This document shows positions 4,666 to 5,308 of a stretch of DNA of 5,308 nucleotides, one piece after another; positions within the stretch are counted from its first letter, which is position 1, and each line of letters begins with the position of its first letter. A program made the translations under genes and the position numbers. This DNA comes from Bacillota bacterium (GTDB lineage Bacteria; Bacillota; Clostridia; Lachnospirales; Anaerotignaceae): the NCBI GenBank assembly GCA_030526765.1, contig JAUNCB010000108.1:1-5308 (forward strand), given 5' to 3'. A model generated the notes under the pieces. The model searched no databases, had not been told where the DNA came from, and saw only the letters and a list, made by a program, of their open reading frames with translations.

Positions 4666-5308
4666 TCAAATCGAGACGAGCGGCACAAAAATCAGAAGGG
4701 TCAGAAGGGGAATGACGATCTGTGTCACGGCAATATCGAAATATGCCTCCTTATGGGTCAGCTTACAGATGCCGAGCAGGGTCAGCTGCACCCCCTGATG
4801 GGGCAAGGTAGCCAAGGCACCCGCCGCAATAATGGCAGTTCTGTGGATCGCCCCGTAGGAAACGCCCAAGCCCTTATAAATCTCCGCAAAAGAAGCAAAT
4901 GCAAAGCCGGTGCCGCCGGAAGCGGAACCGCAGACACCGCCGCAGATCGCCGCTGTCAGCGCAACGAACACCAAGGGTGCCATATCCATATCCTGCAGCG
5001 CACCGATCAGATGAGAAAATCCCGCCGTCTGTTCCACCACACCGCTGAATCCGACCACCAGTGCCGTATTGAGAATGGCAGGGCCTGTGTCCGCTGCCCC
5101 TCTGTTGAATACCTCCATCCAGCCGTTTTTCACTTTCCCGAACATCAGCACCACTGCCAGAACCACCCCCACCATCACCGATGTTTCCATGGGCAGGTGC
5201 AGTCCGTTAAACGCTGCAAAAATTGCCGCAATCGGGATAAAGGCCACGATAAGAGAAGGCAGATCCTCCGCAGGATGCTCTTCCAGCTCCTCCTGAGAAA
5301 GCTGCATC
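4666..5308 (-). CDS. GntP-type permease (gluconate/organic acid:H+ symporter family), C-terminal half only
   Basis: This is an inner-membrane secondary transporter related to GntP gluconate permeases. The frame is open to the window edge and 213 residues are visible against about 440 in the family. The Met at 5305-5307 is therefore most likely internal, being followed by a hydrophilic Glu-rich stretch (SQEELEEHPAED) typical of the central cytoplasmic loop. Then come hydrophobic segments (about residues 16-36 and 42-58), a Gly/Ser-rich stretch CGGVCGSASGGTGFAFASF, an IHRTAIIAAGALATLPHQG segment and LTHKEAYFDIAV. The HR...LPH...THKEAY order is characteristic of the family's C-terminal half. The final helix ends ...LIFVPLVSI. 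The gene stops only 12 bp before the -35 box of the SRP RNA promoter, with no terminator between, so its message may run into the SRP RNA gene. The substrate cannot be told; a related organic-acid transporter is possible. Confidence 0.85.
   Translation of the reverse strand, partial: MQLSQEELEEHPAEDLPSLIVAFIPIAAIFAAFNGLHLPMETSVMVGVVLAVVLMFGKVKNGWMEVFNRGAADTGPAILNTALVVGFSGVVEQTAGFSHLIGALQDMDMAPLVFVALTAAICGGVCGSASGGTGFAFASFAEIYKGLGVSYGAIHRTAIIAAGALATLPHQGVQLTLLGICKLTHKEAYFDIAVTQIVIPLLTLLIFVPLVSI

Overview
The window looks like a chromosomal housekeeping region of a low- to mid-GC Firmicute of class Clostridia, probably Oscillospirales/Ruminococcaceae-like. The evidence is the long, Alu-domain-containing type of SRP RNA (about 270 nt), strong AAGGAGG-type ribosome binding sites, consensus sigma-A promoter boxes, and the SRP RNA - dnaX - ybaB/ebfC - recR order that is well known from Bacillus and relatives. 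The order-level placement is inference; no species can be named from the sequence.

Layout. Left, plus strand: the 3' part of a ThrE_2-type membrane protein (1-386), then a complete ThrE_1-type protein (463-1215), together a split threonine/serine exporter. A strong bidirectional terminator (1227-1261) separates them from the convergent minus-strand recombination/replication block. Read in its own direction, that block is dnaX (from 3886), ybaB/ebfC (2224-1889) and recR (1872-1276). dnaX does not read through in one frame: the first 430 codons end at 2594, and the C-terminal domain continues in the -1 frame to 2301. This is either a programmed or slippage event or an indel.

Upstream of dnaX is a 779-bp stretch without protein genes (3887-4665) that is dense in RNA features. 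From right to left it holds a perfect TTGACA-17-TATAAT promoter reading leftwards, a roughly 100-nt leader, the SRP RNA gene (about 4250-4518), a palindrome, and a bidirectional terminator (4184-4226). Next comes a structured region (about 4050-4175) that seems to be transcribed in the opposite direction from its own promoter (3971-3999) into the same terminator: a candidate small RNA with no family I recognise. A 32-nt sequence occurs both in this candidate RNA and, in the same sense, in the SRP RNA leader, so it appears as an inverted repeat flanking the SRP RNA gene. Far right, minus strand: the C-terminal half of a GntP-type permease cut by the window edge.

How they work together: DnaX (clamp loader), YbaB/EbfC (nucleoid-associated) and RecR (recombinational repair) form the conserved DNA replication/repair operon, and the SRP RNA serves membrane-protein targeting. 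The two flanking transporters (ThrE pair and GntP-like) have no evident functional link to the core. The most interesting items are the dnaX frame change, the candidate divergent small RNA, and the shared 32-nt repeat.
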